Notes under the pieces: model-generated | Seen by the model: the letters and a program-made list of their open reading frames with translations, nothing else | Told to the model about the DNA's origin: nothing | The model's database searches: none | Position numbers and translations under genes: made by a program | Part shown: piece after piece, positions 1 through 5,216 of the stretch | Layout: every line of letters starts with the position of its first letter | How positions within the stretch are numbered: the first letter of the stretch is position 1 | NCBI GenBank assembly: GCA_019245555.1 | Contig: JAFARH010000284.1 | Location: 1 to 5,216 of the forward strand | Origin: Betaproteobacteria bacterium | Lineage (GTDB): Bacteria > Pseudomonadota > Gammaproteobacteria > Burkholderiales > SG8-39 | Reading direction: 5' to 3' | DNA length: 5,216 nt

Positions 1-1154
1 ATCCATGGCTTTACTGGGTATCGGTGACCGCCGAGGCCTCGATGGTCGGGGCGATCGCCGACTGGTTTGCGGTGACGGCGCTCTTCCACCACCCGCTCGG
101 CATGCGCTTCATCCCGCACACCGCGATCATCCCGCGCAACAAACAGCGCATCGCCGCCGGTCTCTCACACTTCATCCAGACGAACTTCCTGACGAGCGCG
201 GCGCTGGTGCAGCGCATCAGGGACTTCCGCCCGGCGAGAACCCTGTACGGCTGGCTCGTGCGCGTCGACAACGCCGAGACGGTGGCGAACTACGTCGTGC
301 GCTTTGCCGCACACGCACTCGGCGCGCTGGACGATGCGCGCGTCCAGAACTATCTGCAGCAGACCATCGCACGCCGCCTGCGGGAGGCCGACGTGGCGAG
401 CGCAGTTGCTCAGCTCCTCGACGTCCTGACCGAGAACAAGCGTCACCATGAATTGCTCGATGCAGCGCTGCGCGCGCTCGACGAGGTGCTGGCGAAGCCG
501 GATACGCAGGCCTTCATCGCCGCCGAGGTCGGGAAGAGCGCGCCGCTCCTCAAGTCGCTCTCGGACTGGCTCGGGCTCAAGCTGGACGATCGCGCGGCGC
601 TCAAGATCGTCGAGGTCGCGGTGAAGAAGATCTCCGAGGTGCGCCACGACCAGGACCATGAGCTGCGCAAGCGCTTCGACGCCTTCGTCGCGGACTTCGT
701 GCGGCGGCTCAAGACCGACGACGCGCTGCGCGATCGCATCCACCGCCTGCGAGATGAGGCGCTGGAGAGCGAGGCGGTCGGCCGCTACATCGGCAGCCTT
801 TGGATCGAGTTCCGCGAATGGCTGGTGGCCGAGCACGATCGCGGCCCCGCGTCGCTGCACCAGCGCGTCACGGCGATGGTCGAATCCCTTGGCCGGAGCC
901 TGCGCGCCGACCACGAGATGCAGCAGTGGATCGACGAGCAGATCCTGAAGAGCGTGCCGGCGCTGGTGGAAGAGCACCGCGCCAAGATCGGCCGCTTCGT
1001 CGAGGACCAGATCATGAGCTGGCAGGAGGAGAAGCTCGTCGCCGAGCTCGAGCGGCACATCGGCCCGGACCTCCAATACATCCGGATAAACGGAACGCTC
1101 GTCGGCGGTCTGGCGGGTTTGCTCATTGCCGCGCTGACGCAAATGGTTCGCTAG
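1..1154 (+). CDS. DUF445 family membrane protein, 5'-truncated by window edge
   Basis: The reading frame is open from base 3, so the true start lies upstream. The GTG at 24 is only the first in-frame start-like codon, and the residues before it (PWLYWVSV) already fit the family. 383 residues are present, and I estimate some 35-45 N-terminal residues are missing. The DUF445 signature is near the N-terminus: E-A-S-M-V-G-A-I-A-D-W-F-A-V-T-A-L-F at residues 11-28, then HPLG and the PHTAIIPRNK block at 38-47. A long charged, mostly helical middle follows, probably coiled coil. The last 25 residues (IRINGTLVGGLAGLL and onward) form a hydrophobic segment that looks like a C-terminal membrane anchor. 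Members such as E. coli YjiN are inner-membrane proteins of unknown function, so no reaction can be assigned. A 53-base gap separates it from the next gene on the same strand, so co-transcription is possible. Confidence 0.9.
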   Translation, partial: PWLYWVSVTAEASMVGAIADWFAVTALFHHPLGMRFIPHTAIIPRNKQRIAAGLSHFIQTNFLTSAALVQRIRDFRPARTLYGWLVRVDNAETVANYVVRFAAHALGALDDARVQNYLQQTIARRLREADVASAVAQLLDVLTENKRHHELLDAALRALDEVLAKPDTQAFIAAEVGKSAPLLKSLSDWLGLKLDDRAALKIVEVAVKKISEVRHDQDHELRKRFDAFVADFVRRLKTDDALRDRIHRLRDEALESEAVGRYIGSLWIEFREWLVAEHDRGPASLHQRVTAMVESLGRSLRADHEMQQWIDEQILKSVPALVEEHRAKIGRFVEDQIMSWQEEKLVAELERHIGPDLQYIRINGTLVGGLAGLLIAALTQMVR

Positions 1155-1195
1155 CAAGGCACGCAAATTGCGTCGCGCTCCAGTTCAACAGGAAC

Positions 1196-1201
1196 AAGGA
1201 G
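1196..1201 (+). promoter_or_regulatory. Ribosome binding site for the small gene at 1208
   Basis: AAGGAG lies 6 bases before the ATG at 1208. It decides the start of the 125-aa gene. The same frame is open far upstream into the DUF445 gene, and a second in-frame ATG at 1289 has no comparable site. Confidence 0.8.
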
Positions 1202-1207
1202 AGCGCA

Positions 1208-1585
1208 ATGGCACTATTTACAGAGCGACGCGTCGCGGAGAACCGGTCCGCGATCCCGGCGAGCGGAGACCGCCGCCGCAAGTCGACGATGGCAGAGCGC
1301 GTGAATCCGACGGTGGAAGAGGTTTTCTGGCGCGATAACTATCGGCGCGAGCCTTACTTCGAGCGCGGCTATACGTTCGACGACTATTACCCGGCGTACC
1401 GGACCGGTTGGGAAGGCCGCGTGCGCTATGCGGGACTCACTTACGAGCAGTGCGAGCGCGAGCTGCAGCGCGACTACCAGCGCAACCGCGGCAACTCACA
1501 GCTGGAGTGGGCGAAGTGCCGCCACGCGGTGCGCGCAGGGTGGGATCGCTTCGAGCACACCGACCCATTTGAGCGCAGTCAGTAG
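1208..1585 (+). CDS. Small hypothetical protein rich in Tyr, Arg and Trp (125 aa)
   Basis: I do not recognise a named domain. A strong AAGGAG site supports the ATG at 1208. The first 30 residues are polar and basic and look disordered. The core, about residues 38-115, has regularly placed aromatics: VFWRDNY at 39-45, FDDYYPAYRTGW at 57-68, then an amphipathic helix (EQCERELQRDY, 80-90) and a WAKCRHAVRAGWDR helix (101-114). From memory, small proteins with the pattern 'Y...GY..DDY.PAYR.GW...W..A.HA...AWDR' occur in Burkholderiales, sometimes fused to or near stress-related genes. That is recollection, not a search result. There is no signal peptide or membrane segment, so it is probably cytoplasmic. 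The stop codon is the left boundary of the inverted repeat that follows. Confidence 0.8.
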   Translation: MALFTERRVAENRSAIPASGDRRRKSTMAERVNPTVEEVFWRDNYRREPYFERGYTFDDYYPAYRTGWEGRVRYAGLTYEQCERELQRDYQRNRGNSQLEWAKCRHAVRAGWDRFEHTDPFERSQ

Positions 1586-1665
1586 AACTCGGGGTCAGGG
1601 CCGTAATTATTTTGATCGGGGCAGCGCGTCGGCCGAAGAATAATTACGGCCCTGACCTCGAATTC
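1585..1665. repeat. Long inverted repeat filling a convergent intergenic gap
   Basis: The arms at 1593-1611 and 1639-1657 are perfect 19-base complements, with the core GGTCAGGGCCGTAATTATT in the left arm. Pairing extends outward to 1585 and 1665, giving 27-base arms with two differences (at 1588/1662 and 1592/1658, both transitions). The 27-base spacer contains the palindrome TCGGCCGA (1629-1636). The left arm begins on the last base of the upstream stop, and the right arm ends inside the stop of the convergent cupin gene, so the element fills the whole gap. There is no clean T-run on either side, so it is not a textbook intrinsic terminator. It could still act as a bidirectional 3' hairpin. 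Similar GGGTCAG-type palindromes are, from memory, common dispersed repeats in proteobacteria, some of them linked to Y1/REP-associated transposases. Confidence 0.85.
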
Positions 1666-2041
1666 AAGTCTTTAGAAAAAGAGTCACCAGCGGGTCTTTC
1701 CCCCGCTGCGCGCTCCAGTGTCCGTGTAGATCCGCGTCGAACGTTGCCCCGGATGGGAGCAGATCGGCCGCATAGAAGTGTTCGCCCGGCTTGAACACGC
1801 GGCTGCCGTCGCGCACGCCAATCTCCATCTCGCCCTTCAGGATGAAGACCCATTGCGGCGCCGGCGTGCAATGCCATTGGCTCCGGAAGCCGACCGGGCT
1901 GTAGCGGAGCTGATAGCCCGAGGAGGCGAGCACCTTGGAGAGCATTGACTGTGGATTACCCTCGGTCAGCGCGATCTCTTCCTGCTTGAATTTCGCGCGG
2001 CCATCGCCATCGGTGTAGAGCACGACCTTGGTGAAGTTCAT
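1664..2041 (-). CDS. Small cupin-fold protein (125 aa)
   Basis: A single-domain cupin. The sequence around residues 50-91 reads as two cupin strands: G51-F-R-S-Q-W-H57 followed by P60, Q63 and the turn FILKGEME (67-73), then FKPGEHFYA (83-91), a typical 'PG(D/E)' second motif. The classical metal set is incomplete. H57 is followed by Cys-Thr rather than a second His, and Q63 sits about where Glu would be. H88, H106 and H108 could supply alternative ligands. The frame is open upstream to 2161, but the ATG at 2041 is preferred. It overlaps the enolase stop as ATGA, has a GGAG 11 bases upstream, and gives the usual length for a small cupin. It is the last gene of the operon. By context it may act on the enolase's substrate or product, or bind it as a sensor. 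The function is not determinable from sequence. Confidence 0.88.
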   Translation of the reverse strand: MNFTKVVLYTDGDGRAKFKQEEIALTEGNPQSMLSKVLASSGYQLRYSPVGFRSQWHCTPAPQWVFILKGEMEIGVRDGSRVFKPGEHFYAADLLPSGATFDADLHGHWSAQRGKDPLVTLFLKT

Positions 2042-3114
2042 GCGCGGTACTTCTCCAGTGCTTTCGGATGCAGGGTCATTCCATGGCCCGGGCGGTCGGG
2101 AATGCGGAAAAGGCCGTCCTTGCACTCCGGCTGCTCCTGGAAGAGATCGGGCGGCGCCCAATCCATGTACTCGACGAGGAAGCCGTTCGAGAGAGCGCCG
2201 ACGACGTGGATGGAGACTTCATGGATCAAGTGCGGCGTGAGCTGCACGCCATGCGCGGCGCAGAGCTTGCCGATGCGAAGCGTTTCTGAAAAACCGTTGG
2301 CGCGGCACACGTCCGGCATCGCGAAGTGCAGGGCCCTGCGGTCGAGGAGCTGCTTGAACTCCCAGCGCGTGTAGTGGTTCTCGCCGCCGGCGATCGGGAT
2401 CTTGATGCGCGCAGCGACAGCGGCATAGCCGTCGTAGTCATCCGCGAGCACCGGCTCCTCATACCAGAGGAGGTCGTACTCCTCGAGGAGTCGCGCCTGG
2501 CGCTCGTTGCCAAGTACGTCGCGGTTCTGGTTGACGTCCACCATCATGCGCACGCCCGAGCCGAGGGCTTTCTTCACGGCGCCGACGCGGCTTGCGTTCA
2601 CCGCCGGATCGGCGTGGTGGATTTTCATCTTGTAGTACTTGCAGCCGAGCGCGGCGTATTTCTGCGCTTCATTGACCAGATCGTCGATCGAATATTTGGA
2701 CCAGCCGCCGCTGCCGTACGCCGGGATGCGATCGTTAGCCGCGCCCCAGATCTTGTAAAGCGGAAGCTTCGCGGCCTTGCCCACGACGTCCCACAGCCCG
2801 ATATCGAGCGCCGAGAGCGCGTAGGCCGCCGTGCCTTGTTTCTTCACGCCCATGTCGACGCGGAACATCTTCTCCCACAGGCGCTCGACGTAGAGCGGGT
2901 CCTCGCCAAGGAGCGCCGGCTTGAGGCGCGTTTCCAGGTACGTGTGAACGGCTTCGGCGCCGCCGCCGTTGAAGGAGAGGCTGTAGCCGAGGCCCTTGAT
3001 GCCTTCGTCGGTCGAAATCTGCGCAACGACGAGCTTGTGGTGCGGGTACTGCAGCGCCATCGGCTGCGGCGTCGGCACGGTGAGAAGAGCGGTATCGATC
3101 GCGGTGATCTTCAT
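2038..3114 (-). CDS. Enolase-superfamily enzyme, mandelate racemase subgroup
   Basis: 358 residues, the full normal length. An N-terminal capping domain (about 1-125) is followed by a TIM-barrel domain. The active site matches mandelate racemase with a constant offset of -2 against the numbering I recall: K162-M-K164 (the KxK base), metal ligands D193 (VDVNQ), E219 (WYEEP) and E245 (GGEN), the D268/H295 dyad (MPD and TPHL) and E315 (VEYMD). The enzyme should therefore bind Mg2+ and abstract the proton alpha to a carboxylate. The products could be a racemised acid or, as in many acid-sugar dehydratases of this subgroup, a 2-keto-3-deoxy acid. Substrate specificity cannot be read here. The ATG at 3114 overlaps the HPt stop as ATGA and has no Shine-Dalgarno of its own, so translation is probably coupled. 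The stop overlaps the cupin start in the same way. It is cytoplasmic, with no signal peptide. Confidence 0.95.
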   Translation of the reverse strand: MKITAIDTALLTVPTPQPMALQYPHHKLVVAQISTDEGIKGLGYSLSFNGGGAEAVHTYLETRLKPALLGEDPLYVERLWEKMFRVDMGVKKQGTAAYALSALDIGLWDVVGKAAKLPLYKIWGAANDRIPAYGSGGWSKYSIDDLVNEAQKYAALGCKYYKMKIHHADPAVNASRVGAVKKALGSGVRMMVDVNQNRDVLGNERQARLLEEYDLLWYEEPVLADDYDGYAAVAARIKIPIAGGENHYTRWEFKQLLDRRALHFAMPDVCRANGFSETLRIGKLCAAHGVQLTPHLIHEVSIHVVGALSNGFLVEYMDWAPPDLFQEQPECKDGLFRIPDRPGHGMTLHPKALEKYRA

Positions 3115-3383
3115 GGTTTGAGGATGCTAGCGCGCACGGCCTCGAACAGAATCTGGAATTTCGCAACGTCCAGCGCAGCACCGCTTGCGCTGAGGTAAGC
3201 CTCCGCTTCGCGCGTCGCGGCCGAGACTTCGTGCAAGCCGAAGGTGCCGGCGGAGCCGGTGAGGCCGTGCAGCGCCGACTGCAGGCGGGGAATGTCGCGC
3301 GCATACCAGAGCGCAGTCAGGCGCTCGAGCTTCTGGGGTAGCTCGCGCCGGTATTCGGCGGTGAGCTCCTCGAGCGGGTTCAC
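3111..3383 (-). CDS. Orphan histidine phosphotransfer (HPt) domain protein (90 aa)
   Basis: A stand-alone HPt domain. The diagnostic block is L38-H39-G40-L-T-G-S-A-G-T-F-G-L (38-50), where H39 is the predicted phospho-accepting histidine and the following Gly/Ala/Phe-Gly positions match the family. Flanking helices (about 3-28, 30-60 and 70-88) fit a four-helix bundle. HPt proteins relay phosphoryl groups between response-regulator receiver domains in multistep phosphorelays. No kinase or receiver domain is in the window, so its partners lie elsewhere. The start is GTG at 3383, the only start-like codon after the in-frame TAG at 3395-3393, and it has no recognisable ribosome binding site. The gene heads the minus-strand operon, and its TGA overlaps the enolase ATG (ATGA). 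It diverges from the propeller gene with 37 bases between the starts. Confidence 0.9.
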   Translation of the reverse strand: MNPLEELTAEYRRELPQKLERLTALWYARDIPRLQSALHGLTGSAGTFGLHEVSAATREAEAYLSASGAALDVAKFQILFEAVRASILKP

Positions 3384-3391
3384 TGGCGACG

Positions 3392-3399
3392 ACTATACT
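3392..3399. promoter_or_regulatory. Possible overlapping divergent -10 elements
   Basis: The 37 bases between the divergent starts include TATACT on the plus strand (3394-3399) and TATAGT on the minus strand (3397-3392), both close to a sigma-70 -10 consensus. I find no convincing -35 hexamer at the usual spacing on either side, so this is a weak call. If both are used, the two transcription units would compete for the same DNA. The plus-strand leader would be about 15 bases, and the minus-strand transcript would start almost at the HPt GTG. Confidence 0.3.
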
Positions 3400-3408
3400 C
3401 GCGCCGAG

Positions 3409-3413
3409 AGGAG
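3409..3413 (+). promoter_or_regulatory. Ribosome binding site for the propeller gene
   Basis: AGGAG within GAGAGGAGAT, 7 bases before the ATG at 3421. It fixes that start, which also gives a clean signal peptide. Confidence 0.8.
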
Positions 3414-3420
3414 ATACCCC

Positions 3421-4515
3421 ATGAAGACGATCATCGCCGTAGCGGCCGCTTCGCTCATCAACTGCGCGTTTGCACAGGCCGAAGGCCCGACGTTTCGCGT
3501 CGACCCGGCCTGGCCGCGTCCGCTGCCGGAGGAGAACGGAGTACAGCTCGTGCTCGGGCAGGTGGCCGGCATCGCGGTCGACGACAGGAACGGCCATGTC
3601 TGGATCATCCATCGGCCCGGAACGCTGCTTCCCGACGAGGTGAAGGACGGCAAGCCCGTGACGCACCGCTGCTGCAAGGCAGCGCCGCCGGTGATCGAGT
3701 TCGACGCCACCGGCAATTACTTGCGCGGTTGGGCTGCGACCGATCCGAAGGCGCAGTGGCCGAAGCAGGAACACGGCATCTATATCGATCCGGAGGGCAA
3801 CGTCTGGCTCGCGGGCAATGATCCGGCCGACAACCAGATCCTGAAATTCACCCAGGATGGAAAGTTCCTGATGCAGATCGGGCATGCAGGCCAGTCGGAG
3901 GGATCGAACAGCAAGACGCAGCTTGGCCGGCCGGCGCACATGATGCTGGAGCCGAAGACGCAAGAGCTCTACGTTGCCGACGGCTACGGCAACCATCGCG
4001 TCATCGTGTTCGATGCGAAGACCGGCGCGTACAAGCGGCACTGGGGTGCGTATGGCACGCTGCCGAACGACGAAAAGCAGGCGGCCTACGATCCGAAGGA
4101 GCCGCCGGCGAAGCAGTTCGGCAACCCGGTGCACTGCGTGCGCCTCTCGAGCGACGGCAAGGTGTACGTATGCGACCGCGTCAATAACCGCGTCCAGGTC
4201 TTCGAGCACTCGGGCAAATTCGTCCAGGAGTTCCGCGTCGAGCCCGCGACGCTCTCTAACGGCTCGGTGTGGGACATGGTGCTCTCGCACGACGCGGCGC
4301 AGAAATACCTTTATGTCGCCGACGGCGCGAACGGCCGCATCTACGTGCTGAACCGCGCCGACGGAAAAGAGCTCTCGAGCTTCGGCCGCACCGGCCGCAT
4401 GGCGGGCGAGTTCAAGTGGGTGCACAACATCGCGATCGACCGTCAGGGAAACCTGTACACGAGCGAAGTCGGGTACGGGCGACGTGTGCAGAAGTTCGCG
4501 CTCGTGTCGTTCTAG
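3421..4515 (+). CDS. Secreted six-bladed NHL propeller, PAL-like (amidating lyase family)
   Basis: 364 residues. MKTIIAVAAASLINCAFAQA is a Sec signal peptide, probably cleaved after A18 or A20, so the protein is periplasmic or secreted. Six NHL-type blades follow, at about 48-64, 117-153, 171-209, 235-272, 283-322 and 333-361, with repeated 'I.(V/I)D..GNVY(V)(A)D' and 'NRV.VF...G' elements. Aligned by eye with the PAL domain of animal PAM, the zinc histidines correspond to H118, H238 and H335, and the catalytic residues to R65 (IIHRPG), Y189 (ADGYGN) and R253 (CDRVNN). Spacings are nearly the same. PAL cleaves peptidyl-alpha-hydroxyglycine to a peptide amide and glyoxylate. The bacterial substrate is unknown, and no copper monooxygenase partner is present in the window. 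A plain NHL scaffold that merely resembles PAL is the alternative. C84-C85 form a vicinal pair. The gene is monocistronic or leads into the small gene 63 bases downstream. Confidence 0.9.
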   Translation: MKTIIAVAAASLINCAFAQAEGPTFRVDPAWPRPLPEENGVQLVLGQVAGIAVDDRNGHVWIIHRPGTLLPDEVKDGKPVTHRCCKAAPPVIEFDATGNYLRGWAATDPKAQWPKQEHGIYIDPEGNVWLAGNDPADNQILKFTQDGKFLMQIGHAGQSEGSNSKTQLGRPAHMMLEPKTQELYVADGYGNHRVIVFDAKTGAYKRHWGAYGTLPNDEKQAAYDPKEPPAKQFGNPVHCVRLSSDGKVYVCDRVNNRVQVFEHSGKFVQEFRVEPATLSNGSVWDMVLSHDAAQKYLYVADGANGRIYVLNRADGKELSSFGRTGRMAGEFKWVHNIAIDRQGNLYTSEVGYGRRVQKFALVSF

Positions 4516-4566
4516 TGCCTACGCCAAATTCAGGCGAGCGCCACTCGCGCGGCTTGCGGCGACCTG

Positions 4567-4572
4567 TATAAA
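4567..4572 (+). promoter_or_regulatory. Possible -10 box for the 62-aa gene
   Basis: TATAAA ends 6 bases before the ATG at 4579, which would put the transcript start at or next to the start codon. No good -35 is found near 4544-4549. The AAGGA at 4571-4575 partly overlaps it, and both cannot be used by one transcript starting at this promoter. Confidence 0.3.
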
Positions 4573-4578
4573 GGATGC

Positions 4579-4767
4579 ATGAAAGCCTGCGAGATTTATC
4601 ACATCAGCCACAAGAAGAGCTTCCGCTGGAAGTGGCGCTACATTCCCACCGAGGGACGTGCCGTCGAATCCAAGGATAGCTACGCGCTTTACTTCGAGTG
4701 CGTGACCGCGGCGCGGGAGGCGGGCTATGAGCCCCGCCCGCAAGCGCGTGCGCCTGCCGCCGTTTAA
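4579..4767 (+). CDS. Small hypothetical protein (62 aa)
   Basis: Not a named family. The core about 14-51 (SFRWKWRYIP, then EGRAVESKDSYALYFECV and AAREAGYEP) has the look of two or three beta strands followed by a helix: 'W.W......G....S..Y..Y.CV..AR..GY'. From memory, similar 60-70-aa proteins occur in Burkholderiales. The layout also loosely recalls DUF1508/YegP-type repeats, but I would not assign it. The ATG at 4579 has AAGGA only 3 bases upstream (4571-4575), which is short for a ribosome site. A TATAAA at 4567-4572 sits where a -10 box would place transcription start on this ATG. Its TAA (4765-4767) overlaps the stop of the convergent methyltransferase gene. Coding status rests on the protein pattern and the tight fit between neighbours. 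Confidence 0.7.
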   Translation: MKACEIYHISHKKSFRWKWRYIPTEGRAVESKDSYALYFECVTAAREAGYEPRPQARAPAAV

Positions 4768-5216
4768 CTAATTTCTTTCCGGACGACTGCTGCCGCTTCG
4801 GCGAGCGCCTTGAGCTTGCCGAAGGCGGCTGCGCGCGGCAGGTATTTCATGCCGCAATCGGGTGCGACGACGAGCCGCTCGGCGGGCACGTGCTTGAGCG
4901 CGGCGCGGATGCGTGCAGCGACTTCTTCGGTGGTCTCGACTTTCTCGGTGCCGAGATCGATCACGCCGACCATCACCGATTTCGGCGAGAGCTCGCGCGC
5001 GATCGACAGATCGAGGTGCGGCTGCGCGGCTTCGATCGAGATCTGCATGGCCTTCGTGTCGGCAAGTTGACCGAGGAAGGAATAGCCCGACGGTTTGTCT
5101 TTCACTGCCGCGGCGTAGCCGAAGCATAGGTGGATCACCGTCGTGCCCTCGATACCCTGGAGCGCGCGGTTGATCGCCTTCACGCCATAGCGTCCCGCGC
5201 GGTCGGAGCGAGCCTG
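4764..5216 (-). CDS. MetE-like zinc methyltransferase, C-terminal part (5' end outside window)
   Basis: The minus-strand frame is open to the window edge. The GTG at 5183 is an internal valine, since upstream residues (QARSDRAGRYG) continue the family pattern. 150 residues are present, the C-terminal part of a cobalamin-independent methionine synthase/UROD-like barrel. The zinc ligands of this fold are visible: H29-x-C31 (VIHLCFGY), E62 (SIEAAQP) and C121 (PDCGMKYLPR), counted from the first codon in the window. Other family marks are GVIDL (84-88) and the VETTEEVAARIR helix. MetE moves a methyl group from methyltetrahydrofolate to homocysteine. Short relatives lacking the N-terminal domain include other zinc alkyl-transfer enzymes such as epoxyalkane:CoM transferase, so the true substrate is open. 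The total length cannot be judged here. The TAA overlaps the stop of the convergent 62-aa gene. Confidence 0.92.
   Translation of the reverse strand, partial: QARSDRAGRYGVKAINRALQGIEGTTVIHLCFGYAAAVKDKPSGYSFLGQLADTKAMQISIEAAQPHLDLSIARELSPKSVMVGVIDLGTEKVETTEEVAARIRAALKHVPAERLVVAPDCGMKYLPRAAAFGKLKALAEAAAVVRKEIS

Noticed and set aside
165..1166. Long open frame of 333 codons on the minus strand
   Set aside because: It lies entirely antisense to the DUF445 gene, whose protein matches its family throughout. The antisense product is a low-complexity Arg/Leu/Ala/Val mix typical of GC-rich shadow frames.
1161..1173. Near-palindrome ACGCAA-A-TTGCGT in the gap after the DUF445 gene
   Set aside because: It is only 6 bases per arm around a single central base. 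It could be an operator, but such a short match is expected by chance and nothing else supports it.
800..1207. Upstream extension of the 125-aa gene into the DUF445 gene
   Set aside because: The extension is Arg/Pro/Ala-rich shadow sequence, and AAGGAG marks the start at 1208.
2042..2161. Longer cupin start at 2161
   Set aside because: The extra 40 residues are a frame shadow of the enolase C-terminus. The ATGA overlap at 2041 is the natural start.
2326..3198. Plus-strand open frame of 290 codons over the enolase
   Set aside because: The enolase frame has all its family's catalytic residues, and this frame is its antisense shadow.
3454..3465. Possible lipobox (L-I-N-C15) in the propeller signal peptide
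   Set aside because: Asn directly before the Cys does not fit a lipobox, and an A-x-A cleavage site follows. Ordinary Sec cleavage is more likely.
3127..4425. Open frame of 432 codons on the minus strand
   Set aside because: It is antisense to the propeller gene and overlaps the HPt gene in another frame. Its product has no recognisable domain and shadow-frame composition.
4522..4548. Small stem-loops after the propeller gene (CGCC/GGCG and GCGAG/CTCGC)
   Set aside because: Stems of 4-5 bases compete with one another and have no T-run, so they are not a supportable terminator.
5181..5183. GTG as the start of the MetE-like gene
   Set aside because: In-frame residues upstream of it keep matching the family up to the window edge, so the gene is cut by the edge rather than starting here.

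Overview
This is a GC-rich, densely packed stretch of bacterial chromosome. GC content, codon use and the kinds of genes (DUF445 membrane protein, mandelate-racemase-type enolase, short MetE-like methyltransferase, small Burkholderiales-like hypothetical proteins) suggest a betaproteobacterium. That is an impression from protein style, not a computed assignment. No rRNA, tRNA, CRISPR array, transposase or phage gene is visible. There is no gene-free stretch longer than about 80 bases.

Layout. Positions 1-1154 (+) hold the 3' part of a DUF445 membrane protein gene that starts before the window. A small hypothetical gene rich in Tyr and Arg follows (1208-1585, +). It converges on a three-gene minus-strand operon: an orphan histidine phosphotransfer (HPt) protein (3383-3111), an enolase-superfamily enzyme of the mandelate racemase subgroup (3114-2038) and a small cupin (2041-1664). 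The members are joined by two 4-base ATGA stop/start overlaps. The 78 bases between the two convergent stops (1586-1663) are filled by a long inverted repeat. Divergent from the operon, 37 bases away, is a secreted six-bladed NHL propeller (3421-4515, +). A 62-aa conserved-looking small protein follows (4579-4767, +). Its stop overlaps the stop of a convergent MetE-like zinc methyltransferase gene, which runs off the right edge (5216-4764, -).

How the genes may work together. The enolase and cupin look like a small catabolic pair acting on an unidentified carboxylic acid. The HPt at the head of the same operon is an unexpected partner, because no kinase or response regulator is present here. 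The propeller carries residues that line up, with matching spacing, with the zinc-binding and catalytic set of the peptidyl-alpha-hydroxyglycine alpha-amidating lyase (PAL) domain of animal PAM. That is the most interesting enzymatic signal in the window. Nothing here amounts to a clear new multi-gene system. The noteworthy points are the PAL-like site, the HPt/enolase/cupin coupling and the inverted repeat that exactly fills a convergent gap.
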